Assembly: GCA_003558145.1 (NCBI GenBank) | Contig: PWMP01000221.1 | Span: 1 to 16,601, forward strand | Origin: Elusimicrobiota bacterium | GTDB taxonomy: Bacteria > CG03 > SLGR01 > PWQF01 | Length of the DNA stretch: 16,601 bases | Reading direction: 5' to 3' | In this document: positions 7,845 through 14,540 of the stretch, one piece after another | How the letters are laid out: each line of letters begins with the position of its first letter | Position numbering within the stretch: position 1 is the stretch's first letter | Program-made: the position numbers and the translations under genes | Notes under the pieces: model-generated | Told to the model about the DNA's origin: nothing | Seen by the model: only the letters and a program-made list of their open reading frames with translations | Databases searched by the model: none

Positions 7845-9107
7845 TTAAAAATAAGTCCTTGGTTGAGTCCCTCTTATAAAAGGCTGCAGAACCGCGCCTT
7901 CTTCTCCTTCTGTCGCAAGCCGTCCGGTTACGGGGTTGAAGTATATAAAAGTTATGCCGTCGGGTACTGGAAAGTCAAGAACGGGGGTATGCGCAAGCGC
8001 TTTATCCATAAATTCTGCCCATATAGGAGCCGCTACTACGCCGCCGGCCCTTCTTTCTCCCAGTGGGGTGTTATCGTCATATCCAACCCAAACGCCGGAC
8101 ACAAGATTTGGTGTAAATCCCACAAACCAGGCATCAGTAAAATTGTCAGTTGTTCCTGTCTTTCCGGCTTTAGGCCTGCGCAGCCAGCGTGTAGCGATAC
8201 CGGTACCGTACTCGCATATCTGTTCCATCAGGTTTACCATTATATAGTTTGTCTGGGGTGAAATCACCTGCTCTTCCTGAGGATAATTTGCTATGAGGGT
8301 GTTGCCTGAGTAATCCTCAACCCGTATTATGGAATATGACCTGGTGCGTATTCCCTCATTTGCAAAGACTCCGTAGGCTGCGGTCAACTCAAGAGGAGTA
8401 ACTTCTCCGGTGCCAAGTGCCAGGGAGAGAGAAACCGGAAGATTGCTTCGTATTCCCATCTGCCTGGCGTAATAATAGGCCGTTATGGGCCTTATGTTAT
8501 CAATGAGATCTATAGTAGCGCAGTTTAGAGACCTTACCAGGGCGTCTCTGAAAGTGGTTTGTCCGTCAAACTCGCGGTAATAGTTAGCGGGGGCCCATAT
8601 CCTGTCCCGAAGCCTCATTCCCACAGTTTCTTCTTCGTCGTCTTCTTCCTGTCTGAGTTTTTCCATATCAATCCCCAGTTGAGCAGTTGTTGTGGCGTTT
8701 TCAAGAAGAACCCAGTCCCTGCCGTCATTGAAATATACCCGCGGCTCGTCGTACAGTATATCAGCCGGCGTAAATCCCTGGTCAATTGCAGCAGTATAAA
8801 TAAAAGGTTTAAAAGCGCTGCCGGGTTGCCTCCTGGCCTGAGTTACCCTGTTAAATTCGCTCAGGGCAAAATCCCGCCCCCCCACCATTGCCCTTATCTG
8901 GCCGTTGCGCGGGTCTATGGCAACGAGAGCTGCCTGGGAAGGTCTAAATCTTTCTTCAACCAATTTCATTGCTGAAGTAGAAGACTTAACTTCTTCAATA
9001 CTCCTGAACCCCTTTTCTTCCATTATGTCTTTAATCAGCTTTTCGGTGAAAATCTCATCCTGCCGTTCAACTGCCGTAGTAACGGCCTCTTCGGCTGCCT
9101 CCTGCAT
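7845..9107 (-). CDS. Class A penicillin-binding protein, C-terminal transpeptidase part (interrupted gene)
   Basis: This 420-residue frame holds the transpeptidase half of a PBP1a-type protein, the enzyme that cross-links peptidoglycan in the periplasm. The three penicillin-binding motifs are intact: SxxK as SAFK at residues 97-100 (nucleophile Ser97), SxN as SLN at 193-195, and KTGT at 316-319. The open frame actually continues 11 codons upstream of the ATG at 9107, reading GLRIYTTLDLK, up to the TGA at 9143-9141. That is the linker that normally joins the two domains, so this is not an independent gene but the second half of the gene that starts at 9989. A charged, very acidic stretch (EEDDEEE) near residues 141-170 is unusual. 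If translated alone it would lack a signal or membrane anchor. Confidence 0.85.
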   Translation of the reverse strand: MQEAAEEAVTTAVERQDEIFTEKLIKDIMEEKGFRSIEEVKSSTSAMKLVEERFRPSQAALVAIDPRNGQIRAMVGGRDFALSEFNRVTQARRQPGSAFKPFIYTAAIDQGFTPADILYDEPRVYFNDGRDWVLLENATTTAQLGIDMEKLRQEEDDEEETVGMRLRDRIWAPANYYREFDGQTTFRDALVRSLNCATIDLIDNIRPITAYYYARQMGIRSNLPVSLSLALGTGEVTPLELTAAYGVFANEGIRTRSYSIIRVEDYSGNTLIANYPQEEQVISPQTNYIMVNLMEQICEYGTGIATRWLRRPKAGKTGTTDNFTDAWFVGFTPNLVSGVWVGYDDNTPLGERRAGGVVAAPIWAEFMDKALAHTPVLDFPVPDGITFIYFNPVTGRLATEGEEGAVLQPFIRGTQPRTYF

Positions 9108-9140
9108 TTTCAGGTCCAGTGTAGTGTATATTCTAAGGCC

Positions 9141-9143
9141 TCA
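9141..9143 (-). pseudogene. In-frame TGA splitting the class A PBP gene (7845-9989)
   Basis: The two PBP halves are in the same frame, separated only by this TGA and eleven sense codons. Read through, the junction is KLYR-stop-GLRIYTTLDLK, where class A PBPs typically have two glycines before LRIYTTLD. One base change, GGA to TGA, explains it. The full product would be 714 residues, normal for PBP1a. TGA ends other genes here at their normal lengths (glyQ, glyS, tyrS, fba), so it is a stop in this organism. The cause is a nonsense mutation or a sequence error. Confidence 0.85.
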
Positions 9144-9989
9144 CCTGTAAAGCTTGTTTACTCCGAAAACCGGCATTAACTTTCTCCTGATATATTCTAC
9201 AAAATCATCCCCGGCTTTTCTTTTTTCTCTGTAAGTTCGTCCCGGCATAGGCTGGGCGTTAGCTTCAATTTTTTCTTCTTCGCTTATAAGTCCGACATCC
9301 TCCATTCGCTGAAGAACAACAGCCCGCCGGCGGTAGGCGCTATAGAGGTTTCTGCCGGGTGAATAGGCATTAGGGGCTCTCGGCAGGCCGGCAAGCATTG
9401 CGGATTCGGAGAGAGTAAGATCTTTTACATTTTTGTCAAAATAAATTCGCGCTGCGGTTTCAACCCCGTAAGCTCCCTGACCGAAATATATATGATTGAG
9501 ATAAAATTGAAGTATTTCCTCTTTTGAAAACTGTCTTTCTATCTGGAGGGCCAGCAGCAGTTCCTGCATTTTTCTCCTCAGTCTGCGTTCGGGGGTAAGA
9601 AACATAACCTTGGCAAGCTGCTGGGTTATGGTACTCCCCCCCTGGACAACCCTTCTTTCCGTAAGGTTTTTTAGAGAGGCTCTGACGATTGCGGTAAGGT
9701 CAAGACCCCAGTGGTTAAAAAAGTTAGTATCTTCCATGGCAAGTATGGCGTTCTTTAAATCTGAAGGCATTTCATTAAGGGGAACAAGAGTGCGCCTTTC
9801 TATAAAAAGTTCGTTAATAAGTTCGCCTCTGTGGTCGTAGACCTCGGTTACAAGCTCCGGCCTGTACTGCACCAGTGATGACGTGGAGGGAAGCTCATAC
9901 GTCATCACCTTGAGCGTGTGCCAGCTCCACACTATTAACAGAAGAGAGGCCGTAGATATTATAAGTATTCTTTTTTTCTTTTTATTCAT
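9141..9989 (-). CDS. Class A penicillin-binding protein, N-terminal glycosyltransferase part (interrupted gene)
   Basis: This 282-residue frame is the first half of a PBP1a-type bifunctional peptidoglycan synthase. It has a short basic N-terminus (MNKKKKR) and one membrane-spanning segment at about residues 8-28, which anchors the protein with its catalytic domains outside. A GT51 transglycosylase domain follows. Its motifs are EDTNFFNHWG with catalytic Glu86, QGGSTITQQLAK at 116-127, RKMQELLLALQIE near 139-151, and LSESAMLAGLPRAPNAYSP. The transglycosylase is complete, so the truncated product could in principle still polymerise glycan strands. The frame ends at the TGA discussed separately. 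The gene is the first of the PBP-DUF2148-nth unit and is divergent from tyrS. Confidence 0.88.
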   Translation of the reverse strand: MNKKKKRILIISTASLLLIVWSWHTLKVMTYELPSTSSLVQYRPELVTEVYDHRGELINELFIERRTLVPLNEMPSDLKNAILAMEDTNFFNHWGLDLTAIVRASLKNLTERRVVQGGSTITQQLAKVMFLTPERRLRRKMQELLLALQIERQFSKEEILQFYLNHIYFGQGAYGVETAARIYFDKNVKDLTLSESAMLAGLPRAPNAYSPGRNLYSAYRRRAVVLQRMEDVGLISEEEKIEANAQPMPGRTYREKRKAGDDFVEYIRRKLMPVFGVNKLYR

Positions 9990-10008
9990 TGTTTTTCTCT
10001 GTGAAAAA

Positions 10009-10059
10009 TTTACAGTCGGATACAGTCGGATATAAGTATAATAAAAAAAATAGTATAAT
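10009..10059 (+). promoter_or_regulatory. Possible promoter(s) for the tyrS operon
   Basis: TTTACA (10009-10014) lies 16 bases before TATAAG (10031-10036), and two perfect TATAAT boxes follow at 10037-10042 and 10054-10059. The perfect boxes lack a good -35 at 17 bases. On the opposite strand TATACT (10040-10035) could serve the PBP operon. A promoter must lie in this 135-base gap because both flanking operons start here, but the exact element is uncertain. Confidence 0.35.
10011..10030. repeat. Tandem direct repeat of a 10-mer between the PBP and tyrS genes
   Basis: TACAGTCGGA occurs twice in immediate succession. It sits between the two divergent genes and just before TATA-like boxes. One helical turn separates the copies, so a protein could contact both on the same face. 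No regulator is known; this may be chance. Confidence 0.6.
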
Positions 10060-10061
10060 TA

Positions 10062-10090
10062 AAGATTAAAGGCCCTGTCCTTTAAATCTT
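10062..10090 (+). promoter_or_regulatory. Stem-loop in the tyrS leader
   Basis: An 11-base-pair stem with one bulged A (at 10086) is formed by AAGATTAAAGG (10062-10072) and CCTTTAAATCTT (10079-10090), with the 6-base loop CCCTGT. It ends 34 bases before the tyrS ATG and is not followed by a T run, so it is not an intrinsic terminator on this strand. It may act in the leader RNA or as a DNA operator. No T-box features are seen. Confidence 0.5.
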
Positions 10091-10124
10091 GATAATAGGA
10101 ACATATTTTATTAAACTTAAATTT

Positions 10125-11291
10125 ATGAATAAAAAAGACGCTGAAAAACAGTTCAGGGAAATAGAAAGGGGAAGCGAAGAGATAATCCCCCTGGATTCCT
10201 TAAAAAAAAATATACTCTCAGAAAAAAAACTTAAAGTAAAATTTGGAGTCGACCCCACTGCGCCCGAACTTCACCTGGGCCATACAGTCGTAATGGAAAA
10301 ACTCAGCACATTCCAGAAATACGGCCACGAGATAATCCTTATTATAGGTGATTTTACTGCAATGATTGGAGACCCCTCGGGAAGAACTGTTCAGCGGCCT
10401 GTCCTATCGGAAAAAGAAATAAAAGATAACGTTAAAAGTTTTAAAAACCAGATATTTAAAATACTGTCCCACGAAAACCTCAAAATTGTGCATAATTCCG
10501 CCTGGCTGAAAAAACTCGGGACAGAAGGAGTTATAAAACTGGCTTCCCTTTATACGGTAGCCCAGATGCTGGAAAGAAACGATTTTTCCGAAAGATACAA
10601 AAACGGAAACGCAATTTCCATAATGGAGTTTATATACCCGCTTCTTCAGGGATACGATTCTTATGAAGTGGAAGCGGATCTTGAGATAGGCGGTACGGAC
10701 CAGAAATTTAACCTTCTTGTGGGAAGGGAAATACAGAAAAATATGGGAAAATCCCAGCAGTCCATATTAACAATGCCGCTTCTCGAAGGGACCGATGGTG
10801 TCAGAAAGATGTCCAAGTCGTACGGAAACCATATAGGAATTAACGAAAAACCATCAGACATATTCGGTAAAATTATGTCAATTTCCGATGAAATGATGCT
10901 TAAATATTATAAGCTGCTTACCCTGGAAGAGATAGACAACGTAAAAAAAATGCATCCGATGAAGGCTAAAAAAGAGCTGGCCCGGCGGATTGTTGAGAAA
11001 TATCACGGTTGCGAAGCCGCCTTAAAATCCCAAAAAAGATTCAGCAGGGTTTTTTCGGAAGGTAAAACTCCCGATGATATGGAACAATACCGTCTTAGAA
11101 GTGAAGAAAAAATAGTTGATATAATAAGCAAAACCGGGCTTTCGTCATCAAAAAAAGCCGCCAAGAGGTTGATAGAACAGGGTGGTGTGGAACTTGACGG
11201 AAAAAAAATAACCGACATAAATTGCAGGGTTGAACCCAGCTGTACAGGAGTTTTAAAGATAGGCAAAAGGGGATTTTTAAAACTGCTGTGA
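10125..11291 (+). CDS. tyrS: Tyrosyl-tRNA synthetase
   Basis: This class I synthetase charges tRNA-Tyr with tyrosine. From the ATG at 10125 it is 388 residues long. The HIGH motif is HLGH (50-53), followed by IGDFTAMIGDPSGR (74-87). The tyrosine-binding region has GGTDQKFNLLVGRE and the KMSKS loop is KMSKS at 228-232. The last 60 or so residues form an S4 RNA-binding domain (SSSKKAAKRLIEQGGVELDG). The sequence style is that of the shorter-insert TyrZ-like branch. A TTG at 10089 would add 12 residues, but it overlaps the leader hairpin and the extra sequence is atypical. Neither start has a clear Shine-Dalgarno, which is odd for the first gene of an operon. Its TGA overlaps the GTG of the next small gene by 4 bases. 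Confidence 0.95.
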   Translation: MNKKDAEKQFREIERGSEEIIPLDSLKKNILSEKKLKVKFGVDPTAPELHLGHTVVMEKLSTFQKYGHEIILIIGDFTAMIGDPSGRTVQRPVLSEKEIKDNVKSFKNQIFKILSHENLKIVHNSAWLKKLGTEGVIKLASLYTVAQMLERNDFSERYKNGNAISIMEFIYPLLQGYDSYEVEADLEIGGTDQKFNLLVGREIQKNMGKSQQSILTMPLLEGTDGVRKMSKSYGNHIGINEKPSDIFGKIMSISDEMMLKYYKLLTLEEIDNVKKMHPMKAKKELARRIVEKYHGCEAALKSQKRFSRVFSEGKTPDDMEQYRLRSEEKIVDIISKTGLSSSKKAAKRLIEQGGVELDGKKITDINCRVEPSCTGVLKIGKRGFLKLL

Positions 11292-11452
11292 AAAACGTTT
11301 CCCGTAAATCTCTTATATACGGACTGATATTTTATTTTATGGGTCTTTTTCTTCTTCCTTTGGCAGATAGAATGGCCTCTAACATTCCGGGTGTTTTTTC
11401 TCCTTTTTTAATAATTGCCGGATGGATTTTCATATTGAAGAGCCTTAGATAA
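11288..11452 (+). CDS. Small two-helix membrane protein, 54 residues
   Basis: A GTG start overlapping the tyrS stop (GTGA) opens a 54-residue frame that closes one base before the HIT gene ATG. It therefore fills the gap between the two genes exactly. The protein begins VKNVSRKS, then has a hydrophobic segment at about residues 9-25 (LIYGLIFYFMGLFLLPL). A short polar turn ADRMASNIPG follows, then a second hydrophobic segment at about 36-51 ending in KSLR. Basic residues at both ends suggest a hairpin with both termini in the cytoplasm. I do not recognise the family. The fit with 4-base and 1-base junctions and the clean membrane pattern argue that it is a real gene. No function can be assigned. 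Confidence 0.65.
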   Translation: MKNVSRKSLIYGLIFYFMGLFLLPLADRMASNIPGVFSPFLIIAGWIFILKSLR

Positions 11453-11453
11453 A

Positions 11454-11939
11454 ATGGATAAAAAAAATCATCTTTGGGCACCCTGGCGTTCCGATTACGT
11501 TACCAGGCCGGATAAGCCCTGCGAATGTGTCTTCTGTGAAGCCCCCAGGGAAAAAACAGACAAAAAAACTAAAATACTCTACAGAGGCAAGCAATCGTTT
11601 GCCATACTGAATATTTATCCCTACAATTGCGGTCATGCCATGGTGGCGCCTTACCGTCATACCGGTGATTTTGAATCGCTTACCGGGCAGGAACTGGATG
11701 AGATGAACAGGATAGTAAGAAAGCTTTTAAAGAAAATGAAAAAAGCCCTGTCGCCTCACGGTTTTAACCTGGGAATAAATCTTGGCCGCGCCGCGGGAGC
11801 CGGTATAGAAGAACATGTTCATATGCACATAGTTCCGCGTTGGAGCGGAGATACTAATTTTATGCCGGTTATAGCCGGAGACAAGGTTATGCCCCAATCC
11901 CTGGAATCGCTCTGGACTAAGCTTAGAATAAAATATTAG
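11454..11939 (+). CDS. HIT-family nucleotide hydrolase or Ap4A phosphorylase-like protein
   Basis: The 161-residue protein is of the HIT superfamily, enzymes that hydrolyse or phosphorolyse dinucleoside polyphosphates and nucleotide conjugates through a covalent nucleotidyl-histidine. The HxHxHxx signature is EEHVHMHIVPRW, with histidines at 121, 123 and 125; the middle one is the usual nucleophile. The N-terminus LWAPWRSDYV and the metal-binding-type CVFC at 25-28 place it in the bacterial branch that includes mycobacterial Ap4A phosphorylase. ILNIYPYNCGHAMVAPYRH is also typical. The substrate cannot be read from the sequence. It follows the small membrane protein by one base and precedes the glycosyltransferase by 25 bases. 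Confidence 0.9.
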   Translation: MDKKNHLWAPWRSDYVTRPDKPCECVFCEAPREKTDKKTKILYRGKQSFAILNIYPYNCGHAMVAPYRHTGDFESLTGQELDEMNRIVRKLLKKMKKALSPHGFNLGINLGRAAGAGIEEHVHMHIVPRWSGDTNFMPVIAGDKVMPQSLESLWTKLRIKY

Positions 11940-11964
11940 GCTGCAGGGAATAACTACTCAAAAA

Positions 11965-12666
11965 ATGACAGAAAAAAGGAAAAAACTTATTGTTCTGCCG
12001 GCTCTTAACGAAGGAAGATTCATAGACTCGATAATAAAAAGACTGAAGGCGCTTTCGGATGCCGAGATACTGCTTATAGATGATGGATCTACTGATGATA
12101 CCGTATATAAAGCCGAAAAAGCCGGCGTGGATGAAGTAATATCTCATTCGTATAACAGGGGGTACGGAAAAACTCTTGCAGAAGGTTTTAAATACGCTCT
12201 TGATGAGGGCTATGAAAAAATAGTTACAATGGATTGTGATGAACAGCACGAACCGGAAATGGTAGAGAAATTTTTTAAAGAATCTGCAAACAGTGATATA
12301 GTTTCCGGGTCAAGATATAGCCAAAGCTCCCCCCGCAAGACTTTTGTCCCTGCAGAACGGTACAGGATAAACAGGGAAATAACCAGAAAAATAAATAAAA
12401 TAACAGGGTATAATATTACGGACGCATTCTGCGGTTTTAAATGCTACCGGGAGAAAGCTCTTGAAAAGCTCAATATTACCGAGGACGGTTACGGTATGCC
12501 TCTTCAGCTTTGGATTCAGGCCGCGCGCACAGGCCTGACTGTTTGCGAAATACCGGTAGCACTAATATATCATACAAGGGAAAGTTTCCCGGAGGAACTT
12601 AATAACCCCGAAGAAAGATTGAATTATTACATGAGAGTAATTGGAAATGAAAAAAAGAAAAAATAA
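11965..12666 (+). CDS. Family 2 glycosyltransferase (DPM1/polyprenyl-phosphate sugar synthase-like)
   Basis: The 233-residue protein has a single GT-A domain and no membrane helices. It opens with LIVLPALNEGRFIDSII and has the nucleotide-binding LLIDDGSTDDT (Asp39/40). The metal-binding motif is MDCDEQHEP (Asp90, Asp92), then come VSGSRY and DAFCGFKCYR. This is the dolichyl/polyprenyl-phosphate mannosyl- or glucosyltransferase type, which moves a sugar from a nucleotide donor to a lipid phosphate or another acceptor. The usual DADGQH has become DCDEQH, which may mark a subfamily. Donor and acceptor are unknown. Its end overlaps the deacetylase gene by 20 bases, which suggests joint expression and perhaps a common pathway. 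Confidence 0.88.
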   Translation: MTEKRKKLIVLPALNEGRFIDSIIKRLKALSDAEILLIDDGSTDDTVYKAEKAGVDEVISHSYNRGYGKTLAEGFKYALDEGYEKIVTMDCDEQHEPEMVEKFFKESANSDIVSGSRYSQSSPRKTFVPAERYRINREITRKINKITGYNITDAFCGFKCYREKALEKLNITEDGYGMPLQLWIQAARTGLTVCEIPVALIYHTRESFPEELNNPEERLNYYMRVIGNEKKKK

Positions 12667-13339
12667 CTTTCTTGTCTTTTCCTGTCATCCGGACGATGCG
12701 GAATTAGGAATGGGGGGGACTATAGGCAAACTTTCCGGATCCGGACATAAGATAAAAGTAGTAAACCTTACGGACGGCGAACCGACACCCTGCGGAACCA
12801 CCGAAAAACGGCTTAAAGAAAGCTGTGATGCAGCGCGGGTTCTTGATTTTGAAAGGGAAGTGCTTGGGTGGAAAAACAGGCAAATTGTATTTGACATTAC
12901 AAAAAGAGATGCGCTTGCAGCCATAATACGGCGTGAGCGTCCGGCTGCTGTTTTCATTCCTTTTGAAAAAGATACACATCCTGATCACAGGGAAGGCGCC
13001 CGGCTTTGCCTGGATGCCGTATTTGCCGCGCGGCTTTGCAGGTATCCCATAGCAGGTGAGCCTTTCCGTACCGAAGCAGTATACAGTTATTTCAGCGTAC
13101 ATTTGAAAAAACCCCTTTACCCTGATGTGTATGTACCGCTCAGCCGGGAGGAGCAATCCTTGAAAATGCAGTCTGTTGAGTGTTACCGGAGCCAGTTTTC
13201 GGATAACAAAGACAATACAGAGATCCCTGATTTTATAAGGGCTAGAGACAGGTTTTTCGGATATATATGCGGAACTCCATATGCAGAGGGGTTCAAGGCG
13301 TATCAGGGCGTGCGCGCGGACTTCTTAAACGGTGCATAA
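12647..13339 (+). CDS. PIG-L/LmbE-family zinc deacetylase (BshB/MshB-like)
   Basis: The PIG-L family contains zinc enzymes that remove acetyl groups from N-acetylglucosamine conjugates, as in mycothiol, bacillithiol and GPI-anchor synthesis. This 230-residue protein has the metal site HPDDAELGMGGT, with His14 and Asp17 as expected zinc ligands and Asp16 as expected base. The second site is THPDHREGA, with His114 as the likely third ligand. VNLTDGEPTPCGT matches the loop of BshB-type members. The ATG at 12647 is preferred to a TTG at 12641; both lie inside the end of the glycosyltransferase gene. The stop overlaps the GTG of the following gene by 8 bases. The true substrate is unknown. Confidence 0.9.
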   Translation: MKKRKNNFLVFSCHPDDAELGMGGTIGKLSGSGHKIKVVNLTDGEPTPCGTTEKRLKESCDAARVLDFEREVLGWKNRQIVFDITKRDALAAIIRRERPAAVFIPFEKDTHPDHREGARLCLDAVFAARLCRYPIAGEPFRTEAVYSYFSVHLKKPLYPDVYVPLSREEQSLKMQSVECYRSQFSDNKDNTEIPDFIRARDRFFGYICGTPYAEGFKAYQGVRADFLNGA

Positions 13340-14540
13340 GGTTCCCCGCTCCCACAAAGGTTTTCTTATAGAACCCCGGCCCGGCGAATGGGGCAGTATT
13401 ATTGAAAGAAACAGGGCTTCCTCGGGTTTTTTTCGTCCCTGGGCCGTAGGGTGCGCCCATCAAAGCAGCCTGTATCATCCGGGTGTCTTGTTCAGGGAAG
13501 CACTGGTCAACGCCTGCCCTTTTGGAAGGAAGGTTCATGTAAGCTGCGACACATCGCCTGTTCCCGGCCGGTATATTGAAATTCCGGCGGAAAGAGAAAG
13601 ATTGAAACTCGAATACTACGCATCCGCCAAAAACAGCTGCTATGCTTTTGTGCCGCCTCCTTCCGAAAAAAAGATAGAAAATTTTATGTGTATGTCTCCC
13701 ACTAATGAAACCCGGCAGTTCTTTAAAAATGTGCTTTATTCAGCCCGAAGGTCAGATAATGCTGCCGTTTTAAATGTTACGGCTAAAGAGTTCTATTTAA
13801 AAAATTTTGGGTATAAGCTTAAGCATGTTTATTTGAGTTTTCTTCTTAACACCGGGATGTACCGCAGTTTTTTACGGGTTATAGGCCGGGACAAAAAGAA
13901 ATTTATAAAAATTTACAATAAATCTCTGGATACTTTAGCATACCAGACCGGGATAAGGGAACTTAAAAAAGAGCTTCCCTTTACTGACATAGAAGGCATA
14001 CCTTGCCCCCACCCTAAGGCGCTGGTTCTTAATTTATTCTTAAGGCTTTATGTTTTTGACCTTTACATTCAGGGGGTGGGAGAAAGCCTGTACAGCCCGG
14101 CGTCGGATTATATTATTAAAGAGTTTTTCGGGATTTCTCCTCCTGCCGCAGTAACCGCGTCTTTTACTCTTTACCACGGAGCCCGCGATCCGGAAGGGCT
14201 TAAAGACCAAACGAAGAGAGAGGAATTAAAACTGAGAGATATGCAGTACAACCCCCAGAAATTTACAGAAAATAAAATCCCTTCCGGAGCCGTAAAAAAA
14301 GGTGCTTCGGAATCTTTGGCAGGCACTGAAGCGAAAAAAAAGCACAGGGAAATAAAAAAGAAAAAAGACCTTATAAGAAAAAGTATCGAACCTTTAATTG
14401 AAAAGCAGAAAAGCGAAGTAAGAAGATTAAAAGAAATTATGCAGATTACTTCAAGAGAATATCCGTTTTTTATATATAATAGCGGGGATATTGAGTATCT
14501 TTTTGAAAAAGCAGCCGAGGAGATGTCGGAATGCGGATAA
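13332..14540 (+). CDS. Uncharacterised 402-residue protein, possibly distantly BshC-like
   Basis: I do not recognise this protein with confidence. It begins at a GTG overlapping the deacetylase stop. Near residue 40 it has VGCAHQSSLYHPGVLFREAL followed by a strand with VHVSCDTSP. This layout recalls the TGQQ...GPLYT...K block that opens BshC, the enzyme adding cysteine in bacillithiol synthesis. It also recalls a Planctomycetes family with TGHQxELxHPG that I know only from memory. In the second half, IQGVGESLYSPASDYIIKEF followed by FGISPP resembles a conserved segment of that same family. The last 80 or so residues are highly charged and probably a coiled coil, as BshC also has. There are no membrane segments or signal peptide. 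The partner genes (a glycosyltransferase and a PIG-L deacetylase) fit a thiol or sugar-amide pathway, but this is inference. Confidence 0.6.
   Translation: MHKVPRSHKGFLIEPRPGEWGSIIERNRASSGFFRPWAVGCAHQSSLYHPGVLFREALVNACPFGRKVHVSCDTSPVPGRYIEIPAERERLKLEYYASAKNSCYAFVPPPSEKKIENFMCMSPTNETRQFFKNVLYSARRSDNAAVLNVTAKEFYLKNFGYKLKHVYLSFLLNTGMYRSFLRVIGRDKKKFIKIYNKSLDTLAYQTGIRELKKELPFTDIEGIPCPHPKALVLNLFLRLYVFDLYIQGVGESLYSPASDYIIKEFFGISPPAAVTASFTLYHGARDPEGLKDQTKREELKLRDMQYNPQKFTENKIPSGAVKKGASESLAGTEAKKKHREIKKKKDLIRKSIEPLIEKQKSEVRRLKEIMQITSREYPFFIYNSGDIEYLFEKAAEEMSECG

Noticed and set aside
9141..9143. TGA read as glycine (as in Gracilibacteria/SR1) or as selenocysteine.
   Set aside because: TGA ends glyQ, glyS, the DUF2148 gene, tyrS and fba at normal lengths and in overlapping start-stop junctions, and no other in-frame TGA was seen. 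The site is a conserved glycine in a protein family without selenocysteine, so recoding is unlikely even though a selenium-related gene is near.
9108..9143. Frameshift between the two PBP frames.
   Set aside because: The halves are in the same frame: 33 bases of sense codons follow the TGA, reading the expected linker. A substitution explains the break; no insertion or deletion is needed.
9990..10124. T-box or other known riboswitch before tyrS.
   Set aside because: The gap is only 135 bases, has no recognisable T-box sequence or terminator/antiterminator pair, and the hairpin is not followed by a T run.
10089..10124. TTG start for tyrS twelve codons upstream.
   Set aside because: It overlaps the leader hairpin, lacks a ribosome binding site, and adds residues not found in the family; the ATG at 10125 gives the normal N-terminus.
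13332..14540. Calling the 402-residue gene bshC outright.
   Set aside because: Only the layout of one N-terminal block and the coiled-coil tail are similar; typical BshC motifs such as the EDHD segment are not visible, so the name is not justified.
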